From NCBI RefSeq assembly GCF_023856365.1, contig NC_064535.1, positions 15,387,863 to 15,451,862 on the forward strand: a stretch of DNA of 64,000 bases, given 5' to 3'. The stretch's first letter is position 1, and every line of letters begins with the position of its first letter. Positions 36,275-48,944 of the stretch are shown here, in pieces. Made by a program: the position numbers and the translations under genes. The stretch is from Brienomyrus brachyistius. Its lineage: Eukaryota > Chordata > Actinopteri > Osteoglossiformes > Mormyridae. The notes beneath the pieces were generated by a model that was given only the letters and a program-made list of their open reading frames with translations, ran no database searches and was not told where the DNA came from.

Positions 36275-36584
36275 AAAACAGGAATTTGTATACCAGTTCA
36301 GAGAGAGAGAAACCCCCCCCCCCATCCTCCAGACCATGTATCAGCTGCCGTCGGAGCCCGAGCTGGTCTCGCATCTCCAGGGGTGGGGGAGGAAGCCTGT
36401 AAGCTCTTTGTAGGTATTATTATGAAACACAATGCAGGGGGAGTGTTCCGCGTTCCACAATCAAAGGGCCTTTTCTAATTGAAGACGCCTGCCGGGTCTC
36501 CCTGTTTGACCACTTGTACCTGTTGCTTTGTGTTCTATGGGATTATTCCGAAAGGTCTAATTACTATGCTTTGCCTTCACTTTG

Positions 36585-36850
36585 AGACATCAATCAATTC
36601 CTGCAGTCGCTCATCCAGAGCAGGGTCACGGGGGGGGCTGGTGCCTATCCCAGGAAGTATAGGGTACAAGGCAGGGGGGGCACCTAAGACGGGATGCCAG
36701 TCTGTCACACTACATGCACTCACACGCTACAGGAGACTTACTGATGCATGTCTTTGTACTATGAGAAGTAAGCGGAGTTCCTGGAAGAAATGAGCATAGT
36801 GGGCGGGATTTGAACCCACACAGCCCTGGAGGCATAAAGACATAACCTGC
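36585..36850 (-). mobile_element. SINE, diverged copy of the TGGA-tailed family
   Basis: Read on the minus strand it has a B-box-like tgggttcaaatcccgcc (complement of 36801-36817) and body blocks matching the copy at 34122-34480: the complements of ggtgcctatcccaggaag and gatgcatgtctttgtac. Old and degraded, with no clear tail or target duplication. Confidence 0.65.
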
Positions 36851-37255
36851 TACTGGGCTGTCTGCTATGAGCCTGGTATCCTGGAGAAACCGGAGTAACG
36901 GGATGAAATCGAAGCCAGGATTGCATACAAACCGCCAGCCTGCTCTGCCACTTTATAAAATATATCAGCAAAATGTATATTTTTACTACGGCGGCTGTCC
37001 TTTGTAATTAAATATTTGTGCACAGACTATGTTTGCTTAGGTGTCGTGTCCATTGTAACAAAATAAGCTTATTTATTAATGGTTTGCTCAGCTTACTCAG
37101 AGCAGGAGACAGAGAGTGACCAATAGGCACAAAGCTGCACTGCTCACTGTGAATTTCTGCACTGCTATGCCAGAAGTAACTCGATAACTTTTGATTTTAT
37201 CCATCCTATATTATTTGGCCTGAGGGAATTCTGAAGCATAATATATACATTTTGC

Positions 37256-37340
37256 CTATTTACCAAATGCTTTTATCTACAGCAATGTAAGCAGTGTCAG
37301 ATAGTCACTGGAGCAATTGGGGCATAAGGGCCTTAACGGT
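37256..37340 (-). mobile_element. SINE/LINE 3'-tail fragment
   Basis: The plus strand reads accaaatgcttttatctaca, then cactggagcaattggggcat. This is the reverse complement of the 'caattgctccag ... ggataaaagcgtctgctaaat' type tail also seen at 51395-51587. Confidence 0.5.
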
Positions 37341-37344
37341 GAAA

Positions 37345-40300
37345 TTCAGTTCCATTCACCTTATTTTTCCGAAGCACCTTTCTGAAGAGTCACCCTAAGG
37401 AGCTTTACATGGGTATGTTGTGATACATGCCTGCAATCACTTATACAGGAAAATTAGGGGGAAAAGGGAAGAAAGAAAGATCAGCTGTTTTGCCATAATG
37501 CAAATTTAACTGCACGAAACCAAGGAAATACTTAGCTGTCAAGTATACAAGTCACTCTGCTAAGCTGTTTTATTATGGACAGTTATGAATAATGTTAGTC
37601 ATACAGAAGACAGCAAGTTGGAGAGTCTGGCCAGGGTGTTATGGACTTTTTTCTTACAGGGGAGTGTCCCGGACCTACTGCACCTGAGGGCAGCCTAGGC
37701 GTACCGCTGCCAGGCACCGGTGACCGCCAAGACAAGCTTCTGCCTCGCAGGTCTGCAGCGAGCGCTCTCATGGCTGGGGAGTTAAGCGGGGGTGGGGGGT
37801 GGGGTTTGAGGAGGTGGGGGTGTGCACGTTCCAGCTTGAACATCTCATGACTTCCCTCAGTCGGCACGGGATCTTAGCACATTGCAGATGAGCGCCTGGG
37901 AGAAAAACAGTTTGCTTTGTTAGTATTATGGAATGTAGTGGGAGAACAGCGACAGTGAACTGGCTGCACGAGGCCTGTCGCTCGGGGCCCTAGTCCTCCA
38001 GTTCTAGGGGTCCTCCTTCCTATCCACCAAAGGGACATCCTGACTGAATCTGCAATTTAATGCTGACCTTAGAGTTGACCCCTACAAAGCGGCGGCAGGC
38101 ATCACCAGTTGCCTGGTGGCTGAAACATAAAGACCCTTCAAGTGGCTGACCAGAGGGGGCGCTAGACGTCTATCACCTCCCCTTTAGCCCTTGGGACAGG
38201 GAGCAAGAGAATGCACAGGCATGCACAGGTATACTGCCCCCCCACCAGACCACCCAGGCCCAAGCATGCGATTAAACCCCACAGCCAACACATCTCAACC
38301 AAAGGTCTCAACGTGGTCACCTCCTTTTTGCTGTGGCCACAGGGTGGGGGTGGGGGGGTGGTGTCCAGGGACAGTGCTGCCATTCCAGGCTTCAGGTCTC
38401 ACCATTTCCTGTCCTACTGTCCTCGTTAGCGATCTCGTCGGCTAGTCAGGCTTTAATAATTAAGATAAATTTCCTCTGATGCAAAGAGCAGTCAATTCCT
38501 GTATGTTTACCTCTCTTTGATTCACTCATTCTTTTTTGCTCTTGTGCTGTTGTCCTCCAGCAACAGGGTGCGGGGTTGGGGGAGGGGGGGGGGGGGGCGC
38601 AGTGCAGGCGGTCGCCCGCCACGGTGAGAAAGATTTATGTCCTCAATTAAGGGCGGTGGTGGGAGTATCCGGTGCCTGTTCTAGGCCAGGTGTGCGTGTG
38701 CGTGTGAGTGAGAATTTGTGTGTGTGTTCCAACTGCGTCGACACACCACCCATACTGCCCAACTGAAGTTGTTGTGACTTTCGATGCTCCGTGTTCCCAC
38801 ACCCCCCCCAGCGATCAGTTGTACCAACAGGAGGGCTGTGGTGACCTTCCCTAAAATTAAATTGCCCCCCAGGGTGGCTCCGTACATTTTAATTGGCTGA
38901 GGGTGAAGGAATCCGCAGAATGTGAAGCACGTCTTTCCCTGTGCTTATGCATGTGAGGCAAAGATCATTTCAATAATCCCCAGAATTGCATAAATAAATA
39001 CGAATCATAACGTTTCCATGCGTGTGGACTTAATAGATCCATAGATATGGGTGGCTGAGATAAATTAGGACTTACCAACTAGTCGGTAGATAAAAAGCTC
39101 TCCAATGATGACCTTGTGTTAACATCTGACAAATACATCGAAATTGAATCGAGTTGGCTTTCGCAAGGCAAACTTTCCTGACCCATGGACACTTGTTGGT
39201 TTTTTATATTTTTTATTATCTTCTCTATTCACTTCATCTTTCCAAGAAAAGCGCATCTGAAATATATTTACGTCATTGGTCTTGTGGTCTAGTGGTGTCC
39301 CAGTCATCATCGCATTGTTCTGGTGCTGTTGAATCTTCACACCGGTCAGAGAAGAGGCTGTTGTTTCACACGCTGATGCGGACTCGTGTCGCAAAGAAAG
39401 GAAGGAAACACCTTGTGGTGCCGAGGTCCTTGGATGTGGACGAGCTCATTAGGTCGCTTAGTAGCCGCCGGGGGAAACTGCACAGAGCATCTCTGTTTTG
39501 CAGCTGAATCCTAATCATCATGTTACATGCATATTAACGAGTGGAGAGTGTACCGGAGAAACAAAACGAACCGGAGACGGCATAGTCGACTGATCTGCTT
39601 TTAGTCCAAGATTAGGAGCAATTAGCAGAAGGTGTTCTATTATAAGTATTTTGGATAAACACATGAACAAAACATTATAGCTGTAACTGCAGTGTAATAC
39701 AAGAAAATCCACTGTTTTATCTTTTGCGCACATAATCTAAAGAAGTCTGTCACAGTCTTTGTTTTGCCAGCAGGCCTATTTCAGGCAGGGTGACAGAGGC
39801 TGCGCTTGCAGCTGATGGTCCTCGGTGCTGCCTGAAGTTTCCACACTGCCATGGATGCTCCTCTGTCCTTCTGTCATCTGCCTGAAGTGCCTCATATCTC
39901 ATAAAGATTTTTTTTTTTATACCTTGTAACTGCGTTGTGGCCGACTGGCCCTAGAGTCCCAGGCCTCTGCATCGTTTCCAACTGATGAAATGCCAGGATT
40001 ATTTCTATTCTATTTCTATTCTATTTCTTATGCCAGGAGACCAGCATACCTGAGTTTTAAGAGAGGTGTATTACAATATGGGGCATATGTAAGGGTGTAT
40101 GAAAGCATGCAAATGCTGTATGTATGTAAAGTTTGCTGTGCGTATCACTATAGAGACGACCAGGTGCTTGCTGGAGGCTCTCACGTTGACTTTTACCCTT
40201 TTAGACCTTGGCCTAAGATCCATCCATCCAACCATCCATCCATCTATCTAACTTGCACCCGTTCACTTAGTACAGTGTCATGGGTGTGGTCTGTAGCATA

Positions 40301-40385
40301 GACTGAGATACGGATTATTAGATGTACTTTTTTCTTTAACTGATCCTCCTATTAGCGAAAACATGATAAACAACCAGAAAGATTA
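37345..40385. other. unique sequence, no gene seen
   Basis: Contains a G14 run at 38584-38597, an 11-bp tandem (atttctattct, about 2.6 copies) at 40001-40029 and a short (ATCC)n stretch at 40219-40246. No gene recognised. Confidence 0.4.
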
Positions 40386-40389
40386 ACAG

Positions 40390-40830
40390 CTCTGTCAGTC
40401 TGGCATTCGCACGTATCGCCGGGGAAGGTGAGTTGCCGTGGCAACCGCAGGCCCCCAGGAGCAGCGTTGGCGGTTTATTTTATAGCCAGGTTACCTGCCA
40501 CTAAGACAAATGGCCTTTCTTCTCGAATGAAGACATAAGGGGAATAAACGCCTTTTCACACACCTGCAGAACGCTGTGGGTTTTTATAGCCTTATTTGGA
40601 TCTTGCGCCGTGGCAACGGAACACAATGGACTCTTATGTTTAAATACCGGTTTTCGATGGACCACATCGCCTCACGGGAAATTGCCTCCATTGTCAGCTA
40701 CAATGTGTCCTCAGAAGCGCCGCACGATTACCCTGAGGTCTGCGGCTGCCCTCAACCGGCATTTACAGACATAGACTCGCAACCGAAAGGTAGCTATTCA
40801 TGGAAATGACTGGGATTGCAATTGCTTTAA
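40390..40830. promoter_or_regulatory. candidate regulatory block with CArG box and E-box
   Basis: CCTTATTTGG at 40590-40599 is an exact SRF-binding CArG box, CC(A/T)6GG. A CACCTG E-box lies at 40561-40566. The block is repeat-free, has mixed composition and continues with balanced sequence to about 40830. From established knowledge, paired CArG and E-box sites occur in muscle enhancers; that role here is inference. Confidence 0.3.
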
Positions 40831-42340
40831 AGTCACTGTAATAGCAATGATAATGAGCGACTGGATCTTTTGAGCAAGGGCTCAGAAGGTCTTCAGGTGG
40901 ACGTAAGAGGAGAGAAGGAGGTTTAGGCAGTCCACTGACAGCTTTATCTCCCTACTTAACGGGCATTCTTTTAAACTAGCGACTGACCCCGTTCACGCTA
41001 AGCTTCCTCAGTCGAGGATGGAGGTGCCGGCAGAAGTTACCCCCCCCCCCCCCCCACAAGAATGGACGGAGGGGAAACTCAGGGCAGAGGTCACACGTGT
41101 GGCTGAGATAAGTTTTCACACATCCCACCAGTGATGGACAGCTACGTAATGGCGCTCCGTTGCCCCTGGCAACCCCCCATCCATGTCTTCACCGTCTGAA
41201 GATGTATCAATCAAACGTGTTTCCCAGCTCGGATTTTTAAAGGTCTGGGAAAGGGTGCACAGTGCTTTTGACATCAACGGACAAACAGACATAAGTAATT
41301 CCAATTATTATTTCATTAGTTGAGCATATACATAGCTAATTCAACTTATCTAGTAAAAACAGTGCGTATCAAGGTCTGGGGTATATTAGATGCTAACATT
41401 CTGTACTCGTAGTCAGCATGTTGAATGCAGAAGAAATGGGCAGGGATGAAGAACTTTGGTAAGAAGCACTAAATCATTATGGTCAGATGACTTGGTCAGA
41501 GCATCTCCAAAATGGCAAGACTTACGGTTATTTCTATTAATAAGGGCTAAATTAAGATCACCGTGACCTACAGCCAGACTGTAGGGTGAGTGAGGAAGGC
41601 AGGGTGAACTGCATGAGGTGTATCCCTCTAGCTATGTACAGCAGGGTACCATTGGCTGGCTAGTTGTGTCTTTCTCCCGCCTTTTTCCAATGCCACCCAA
41701 TAGAGGAGCATATTCCAGCACTCAGCCACACCCCTAGCCAAACACCTTTCAGAGCATCAGTATTTGCAACATGAACAGTGCAGGTGGTGGGTACTTAGAT
41801 AGATCTTAGAGGTCAGTTCTAGAATAAGATGCTTGTATCAAAGTGCTTGTTTCAAACTCCATCCCCCCATTGGAAGTCTTGTCTTTAATTATCTCCCATG
41901 TTAGTGGAAGCTGAGTGCCACGCCCTTGGCATCATTGACCCCACCCTCTTCGTCATGCACACCGGTATTGGGTACCACAAGGAAAAAAAAAGGCATCTTA
42001 GTCACACAGAATGTCAAAAAATTTAATGTCCCACGTTTCCTGTCTGGCTGCCAAATAGATAGTGATGATAGTATGTTTACGATCATCATTGCGATTTATC
42101 AAGGACATTGCAAGGGAAGAAACCTGCACACCGTACCATTCGTTTCAGTACAGAGCGGGTGGGTGTTGACGCTTATATGACGCTGTATGGGTGGGGGTGG
42201 TGTGTGTGTGCATCTCTGTCCACATGGGGATTTACTCATCATTGCCATCGTCATAATCACCATCATCATCGTCATCCTAATGATTACTGAGTACCACAGT
42301 TGATAAAAAATATGAGCTTGTTTATTCTTATCTGTGCTTA
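40831..42340. other. unique sequence, no gene seen
   Basis: No gene or clear mobile element. Short open frames only. Confidence 0.4.
41040..41055. repeat. C16 homopolymer
   Basis: Uninterrupted run of 16 C. Confidence 0.98.
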
Positions 42341-42474
42341 TCCCTCAGATCTCGGCAGTGAAGGAGGAAGCGGTTAAGGCACAGGGCAGGGTTGATGTCA
42401 TCGTTGTTTTTGATGGAAATGTGCTGACTGGCAGAAAACCTGATGTAGGTGCTGAGGGAAGGGGGTCTGACCCT

Positions 42475-42489
42475 CCCCCCCCCCCCCCC
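42475..42489. repeat. C15 homopolymer
   Basis: Uninterrupted run of 15 C. Confidence 0.98.
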
Positions 42490-43071
42490 GCCCCACGCTG
42501 ACACGACAAGGTCATTTGGTCACACACCCGTCCTGCTCATCCGATGCTCTTTTACGTTGACTGTGCTACTTCTGGCTATTTGTCATGCGGGATTGGCTTC
42601 CGTATCAAAGCAATGCCCTCCCCTCCCATACAAAAGCGCGTTCTGTTCCGAACATTGGCAGTTCTGTTCCTTCTTTTTGGGGGCCGCGTGCCGTCCGAGG
42701 GCCCCGCTCTGGCCCAAGCTCTCAGGCCCAAGTGCCACCCAACATCTGCTTCATATTTATGGCCATCTTGGAGCCTCCCCTCACCCCAGCCACTCTGAGG
42801 CGATCTTATCAGGCCTTGATACCTCTTACTGTCTTCCCTGCATAATTTATGAGCCTAATCTTCTGCTGAGAGAATCCTAAAAACAGGGAAAAAATGGCTC
42901 ATACCCTTGCAAAGATTTTGCATTTGATAATTGTCACATAAAGTATTTAATGTTTTCTATAATGGGATTAAACTATGCAGTGGTCCTGAAATCATGAGGG
43001 TAACAATACATAATTTGGCCACTTCACCCACCTTGACCCCTCGATTTGCCATATTACTTGCCTGCACCGTA

Positions 43072-43086
43072 CCCCCCCCCCCCCCC
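43072..43086. repeat. C15 homopolymer
   Basis: Uninterrupted run of 15 C. Confidence 0.98.
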
Positions 43087-43427
43087 AATGGCTCCTACTT
43101 ACGGGTGGTTATCTGATTTCACTGATAAAGCAGGATGATATCAGTAACCCTAATGACTGTTTTCCATTTTTTTCACCCATGGTGTCAGCCCAGCACAGAG
43201 TGGCGTGAGGCTGGTTGTTTATCTGCACCATTCCGAGGACCGTTATGCATCCGGCACCCCCCCCCCTTCCCACCAATCCGTGTCCCCCAGACACACTGCT
43301 CCCCGCCCTTCTGCCGTCTCTCATCCACGCTCTGGCTGCCCTTCAAGTTCGTCGTTTCAAATCCACCCCTCCCAACATCCCCCCATCATCCCCCCCAATA
43401 TAAAAAGCACATGGGTTCGATCAGACT

Positions 43428-43443
43428 CCCCCCCCCCCCCCCC
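43428..43443. repeat. C16 homopolymer
   Basis: Uninterrupted run of 16 C. Confidence 0.98.
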
Positions 43444-43996
43444 TTTTACCATTTCGGACTTATTAGCTAGTTTTCATACCGGCGCTTCAATCAACCTTCA
43501 AAATCCCTCTGAGGGTAAAACTGCTTTTTAATTCGCCGATCTCCCGATAAGAGCCCGGCCCGTGACGGCGAGGAGAGGCACGTGCCATGGGAAGGAAGAG
43601 AAAATAAAAAAAACGAGAGACGATTTACACGTAGATGAATCACGCCTACGAGATGGAACCCCAGGCGTTAGGTGCCCGTCTGAATTGCCTGTTTTTTTTC
43701 CCCTCCTTTCCTCTCCATGTTTTTTTCTTCTTGCCTGCTCCTTCTCCTCCGCCATTACCCTTGCTGATTGCAATCTTTAAGCGCCATTGGGTCTTACTGC
43801 TTCTGCAGTTTTTAATCTGCCTCTAATCCCATAGATTTTAAATATTCCCCCGCTCCCGCAGACTGCAGCCAATTAACTGGCCTTCTGATGCTCTCCTTAT
43901 CAGTTGCTTCCTTGTATCTCTCTGAAGCAGCCTCCAGACACTGCCAGGGCTGACAAATAATACCGCCATTTACCGCCTACAATCCGCCGGGACGGG

Positions 43997-43999
<3 letters not shown>

Positions 44000-44031
<32 letters not shown>
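44000..44031 (+). repeat. (TG)n microsatellite
   Basis: A pure TG run of about 32 bp. No MITE flanks this one. Confidence 0.95.
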
Positions 44032-44032
<1 letters not shown>

Positions 44033-44039
44033 ATGTGAG

Positions 44040-46225
44040 GGTCAGGCCAGACAAGCTGCCTCCTAAACAGGTACTTGCTATGTACATTAAATGAAAAAGG
44101 TATAAAAGCAAGCCGACTCTCGTGCCTGTATGTACATTGTGTACATTCGCAGGAACATGGTAGCATGTCAGGTACAAGAGACAAAGGCCACATCTGTGTC
44201 ATCCCTGAAAATGGTGGATGCGTCCCTTTGTCTGCTGGGGTGGGTCCTGCCCCAGCAACCTCACTGGATGATGTCACACCCTGTAGTTGTCCTAACAAAC
44301 GTGCCGTGTTTCCTTTTCGTGTAAGATTAAAATTCTTCACTTTGTTTTAATTCCTCAGTACACTGGAAGTGCACAAGAAAAGGTCAATCCCCTGAACTTT
44401 ACCCAGAATTCCTCTGCTTGTTGTCACAGTAAGACGACCTTATTGTTCCACATTGTGCACCTTACAGCAACTGTTTGTGCTCAAACATATTTAAAGTACT
44501 AAAGTTATATCAAATTTTCTCAATCTCTCCAGTATTTCTCTTCTATTCCTTTTAATTGTAAGTGGATCTGAGAAAGGCTTTGGTTTGGTCTTAGTATTGC
44601 TACAGTAATAAAGGAACTGGACTGTGATTTGAATCAATATTTTGGGTTTTAAACACTGTTGTTTGGTTTTAAAGAGTAAGAGCTAATTACTTAGAAATAA
44701 ATGCCCATCCCTATATTTCTATGGCTGCAGGTTTAAAGAGAACATTATAATTATCACTGACTGACAGCTGAAATGCCAGGCAACTTACTACCCAAGTAAT
44801 TACTCCAATAAAGCAATTAAGAACTGACAGTAGTGAAAACTGGCGCCCCCGGTGGGTTAAGGTTGGACATTCCAAGATAAAAGCATTTTATTATCTAAAT
44901 AATACATTGCTAAAGGTGTTTCCATCTACAAGTGTTGTTTGGTATATTGGTAGGATTGTAGGAACCAGGGGGACTGCGGGGGGAGGGGGGGATGTATAAT
45001 CCCCAATATTTAATTTGGCTTCATTCGTCCCTCACAAAAAATAGACCTTTGTGTTTGAATTATTAACTTGTGTCCCTCCCAGTAACAAACTCTCTCTGAT
45101 GCCCTTGTCTACCGGAAGCTCATTCCCACTGTGCGAATGTTCTTCGAAGAGTAGATGTGGAGTAACAGGGCTGTATGCTTCGTAAGGCTCCAGGAGCAGC
45201 TCTATTACGCTTTGGTTCCTTAGCTATTTATGCATCTGAGAAAATATTCATCAAGAATCTCAGAACAGAGGTGGAAGCACGGTCCTGGAGTGTGACGGAT
45301 TCCTCCTCAGTCTGTTCCACTTCCCTTTGTCTAAAATGTCTTTGAATCTTCATCAGCGACGAGCCCTGACACTGTCTGCTCTGTCCATGAGACAAAAAGC
45401 TGTAAGATAAACACAGGCCTTTATCATTAGGCACCCTAAAACTATTATTGTTTTGCCTAAACAGGCTGGTTTTGTGCTGCGGTCACCAGCCAGTGCTGGC
45501 TCCTCCCTAGTGTCGGGTTTCGGCAATCACATGCCGGCCGGCCACGGCGATCGCGCCGGATTACTGTGACACTGAGCAGATCGCCACGATATCGGCTCCA
45601 TTAATGGGAATGTGTGCAGTGGGGCGTGGCCACTCTGGGTTCTCCACGAATGCCCCGGCGCTGATTTCATGGGATATGCCTTCCGCTGTGTTTTCCTTTC
45701 TCACGGCACTCCTTCTGGGAATTTCGGTCGGAGACACAGCCATGGTCGAAAACTGGGGCGTCAATGGAGCACAGATACCTCTGCAGATTCTGGGGGCCCA
45801 GCACATTATAGTATCATCGGAGGTGCCCCACTCTACAAAATCTACTGAGGGGAAGCCCCTCCCCCACCCCGCCATACCACACTCCACGAAAAAATCTATC
45901 TTCCTGTGTTTCCTCAGACTGAAAATGCCAACTCAAGATGGGCATCCAGGGTGACATTTTGGCGACGGTCCCAGAACCTCAAGCTAATTTCTACCTGGTG
46001 GGAGCGCTGGAACGTTGGACCTGGGGGAGGGGAAGAGAAAGATGAAATATGCCTCAGAGCACAGGGTGGGGGCTTTTTAACTAGGGTGGGATGGAAGTCG
46101 TGTAGATATTTACCTCAATCCATCTATATTCCATCCTTTTATCTTGAGCACACATATGCGTAGTTTGTTTATGCAATAAATATATACATTAAATTATACG
46201 TATTGATAAATGCTGATACCCTGAT
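44040..46225. other. unique sequence, no gene seen
   Basis: Includes a CpG-rich patch at 45528-45560 (gccggccggccacggcgatc onward). Open frames reach 116 codons (45604-45954, plus) without a recognisable motif. Confidence 0.4.
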
Positions 46226-46229
46226 GTCC

Positions 46230-46330
46230 TCGCTAAAATTGTCCACTGTGGCCCTTCAGGTGGCTAGCTGTTGGTTCTGTAAAGCACTTTGGGTGTTCGA
46301 AAAAGCACTGTATAACTGTCATTCATTCAT
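46230..46330 (+). mobile_element. SINE-like 3'-tail fragment
   Basis: Carries gttggttctgtaaagcactt then tgggtgttcgaaaaagcactgtataa. This matches the end of the repeat at 58449-58796 (ggttctgtaaagccctttcg, aaaagctctatgtaaatg). Confidence 0.55.
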
Positions 46331-46639
46331 ATGACTGCAAGACATAATAGATCAATATTTTGCTTATGTAAGTGGGAAGTATCTTGAAAAAAAGCCATAT
46401 GAGGGACTGCTTGTATGGTTTTGCTGAACATGAAACCTCCAGAATACCCTGTTCAAAGGCTAAATGCCTTCTGGCGGCTAATCACATGCACACCATCACA
46501 ATGGGTGACTGATCTGAACCTCACCACCCACCAGGAGGATGCAGGCTCTGTGCCCTGCAGGGGATGTGATCCTTCATGAACTGGAAAGCCTGCTTACACA
46601 CATATAAATGCCCACATTTCACATAAGTTTTGTCCCCAG

Positions 46640-46745
46640 CTGATAGCATAGCGTTGTTGAATGTTCGTACTGAAATCTGAAGGTCGCTGGTTCAAATCCC
46701 AGAGGCGAGGTGCATAAACTTAATTGCTCCAGAAAAAAGTCACCC
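46640..46745 (+). mobile_element. tRNA-derived SINE fragment
   Basis: Has a B-box-like ggttcaaatcccag at 46689-46702 and ends near taattgctccag, both also found in the SINE at 51395-51587. It lacks the tail. Confidence 0.5.
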
Positions 46746-47165
46746 AGGGGGCGTCTTGGATGCTGTGAGTTTTGGTCAGCCCCGTGTCCGATTATCCACA
46801 CAAGGGCCATGGTCCAGAAATGCTAATAGGTGTAAGCAGGATGTAAATGAGACCGTCCCACAGATGGAAGGACCCCTCACTCACAATACAGCCTCGGACC
46901 GCCGACAGTGTTGCGTTGGCTCAGGAACAACAAACCGGGATTTAAAAATGAGCCACGTGATGCTGTGGGTTTCAGATGGGACAGGGTTGGGGGGCGTGGC
47001 CTGTCTTGAGGGCGGAAGCGAGTAGCAGCTTATCCCTGTCTCCGCATGCCGGCTCGGTCCCACCTAACGGCAAAGCGCCGCTCGCAGGTTCTCGGTGGGA
47101 TTTGCGACAGAGAAATCTCATCGGCCCCCCAACTGATTAACAATTCCATTCCTACCCGGAGATTT

Positions 47166-47185
47166 AAAAAAAAAAAAAAAAAAAA
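47166..47185. repeat. A20 homopolymer
   Basis: Uninterrupted run of 20 A. Confidence 0.98.
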
Positions 47186-47343
47186 CTATCTCACGTTTGG
47201 CTTTTTAATGGGAATGATCGCTATCTCAAATTGAGTCCCTGCAAACTTTAATAAAGGCGCCGGGGTTGAGTGGCATTTTGCATGCTGATGCTGGCCAGAT
47301 TAGCCGCTTCTGATGAGCGCCAGGCCGCCGTGGAAAAGCTGCG

Positions 47344-47362
47344 CCCCCCCCCCCCCCCCCCC
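47344..47362. repeat. C19 homopolymer
   Basis: Uninterrupted run of 19 C. Confidence 0.98.
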
Positions 47363-47442
47363 AGCTCCTGCCGCGCCGTGGGAGCAAATGTAAGGATAAG
47401 GGCAGGAAAAAGAAAAAAAAATGGAATATGGAATCCTGGGAG

Positions 47443-47461
47443 TTTTTTTTTTTTTTTTTTT
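47443..47461. repeat. T19 homopolymer
   Basis: Uninterrupted run of 19 T. Confidence 0.98.
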
Positions 47462-47469
47462 AAGAAAAG

Positions 47470-48410
47470 CATAGCAAGTGTGAAATACAGGAGAAAAGGG
47501 AAGAAAGAACCAGCAACTGGAGGTAAAGAACCAGCAACCAGACTTCACTATAAAAAGCCTTTTATTGTTCAGGATGTTGTTCGAAGGGCATTAGCGTGTA
47601 GCATTATCATAGACATAAGAGCCATAGGCATATAGAAACAGAACCCCCCCCCCCACCCACCCCTTCCGCCCCAAGATCAGCACTGGCATTAAAAAACTAT
47701 TTTTAGCACTGCTGGGCCTAATAGGATGATCAGCTTTATTTGTGCAGATATTGGATAATCCTAAATAGTTTTTTATGGTTATAGGGATTTAAAGCGTTTT
47801 CATTTGATGTATTGCATACAAAGTATTCAGAAATATTAAAATATGATTCTGTTGTATTGGAAATAAGAAAAACAAAAGGGACGAGGAAATATGAAAATGT
47901 TGCCGTGACCAAAACAGCGTAGTTTTAACAAGCATTAGGTGCTTTGTGTCTGTGTTACGCGACAACAGGCCTCTCAAAGAAACACATTTGTTCCGCTGTA
48001 TTCTGAGTGTTTTGAATCCCCTGAAAGGTACAGATTCTGTTGTATGTCGGGTCATTATGTTTATCCTGCTGCAAAAAATCTGGTTGCCAGGTACATGCGT
48101 GCGGGTGATATTTGCCCTCAGTTCCGGCTGGAAATGCATCTTCTGTTTTTAGGCAGTGTGTTCATCCTGCAGCGTTTGATCAGTCACACCTCTCAGTGTG
48201 ACCCCTCTGTGCTGTGACTTAGGTCTAACAGTGAGTGTGCCATCTCGCCATGTCATTATGCAGCCGACGCTGCGATTATGTGTTCATGATGTTTTTTGTG
48301 GTGCTGCTCACCTTTTTCAGCATCCCTATATCTGATCACTTCTATTCTTAATGTGGAAAGTGTGAAAGCAAGATGTCAGTGTATCTGAAAGAAGGATGAT
48401 GGGAAAGTAT
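47470..48410. other. unique sequence, no gene seen
   Basis: A short direct duplication (aaagaaccagcaac, near 47505 and 47527) and a C11 run at 47644-47654. Otherwise nothing recognised. Confidence 0.4.
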
Positions 48411-48415
48411 TATGG

Positions 48416-48939
48416 GTCAGGCAGGCTGAAAGTATGCGGACACTCCTGTTAATCAGAGGAATTATCTAAGTAAGCCACTCCCATTGCATACACAGGCATG
48501 TACACAGTCACGTGATCTCCTGCAACAAATATTGGCAGCAGAATCTGTGGTTGTATCGAAGAGTTAATGATTTTCCACTTGGCACCATCATGGGATGGTA
48601 TCTTACCCACAAGTCAGCTTGCCACATTTCTGCCCTGCTAGAGCTGCCCTGATCTACCATGAGTGAAGTGATTGTAAAGGTGAAAACATCTGAGAGCAAG
48701 TTCAGTTGTGTAATTGTGGCCCACAAGCTCACAGAAAGGGACCTGATAACTCAGCATCAATACCAAACCTGAATGGCAGCAAATCCCACCAGCAATGTTC
48801 CATTATCTAATGGAAAGACTTCCCATAAGAGCAGAGGTTATTAAGGCAACAAAGGGTTGACTAACTTCATATTAAAACCCTTGGTTTTTGCATGAAATGT
48901 TGGACAAGCTGCTGTGCACATACCTTTAGCCATTTAGTG
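48416..48939 (+). pseudogene. Tc1-like transposon, internally deleted, with transposase remnant
   Basis: The terminal repeats are visible: left gctgaaagtatgcggacac near 48425-48443 and right gtgcacatacctttagcc near 48914-48931, roughly inverted complements. The interior keeps non-coding and transposase-proximal blocks typical of fish Tc1-like elements (for example ggcaccatcatgggatgg, ctgatctaccatgagtgaag). Near the right end a remnant of about 20 codons (48810-48875, ATG to TAA) resembles the extreme C-terminus of Tc1-type transposases, with an in-frame stop. At 524 bp it is far shorter than an autonomous element and cannot encode transposase. Confidence 0.8.
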
Positions 48940-48944
48940 TTCAG

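Larger units (their letters stand above)
42492..43999. other. unique sequence with several C runs, no gene seen
   Basis: 43440-43600 and 43780-43990 are repeat-free and GC-balanced, with a CACGTG E-box at 43579-43584. No exon could be supported. Confidence 0.35.

Noticed and set aside
41132..41142. CAGTGATGGAC, identical to the start of the hAT-like end at 9844
   Set aside because: Following sequence does not match the family and no second terminus was seen, so the similarity is probably chance.
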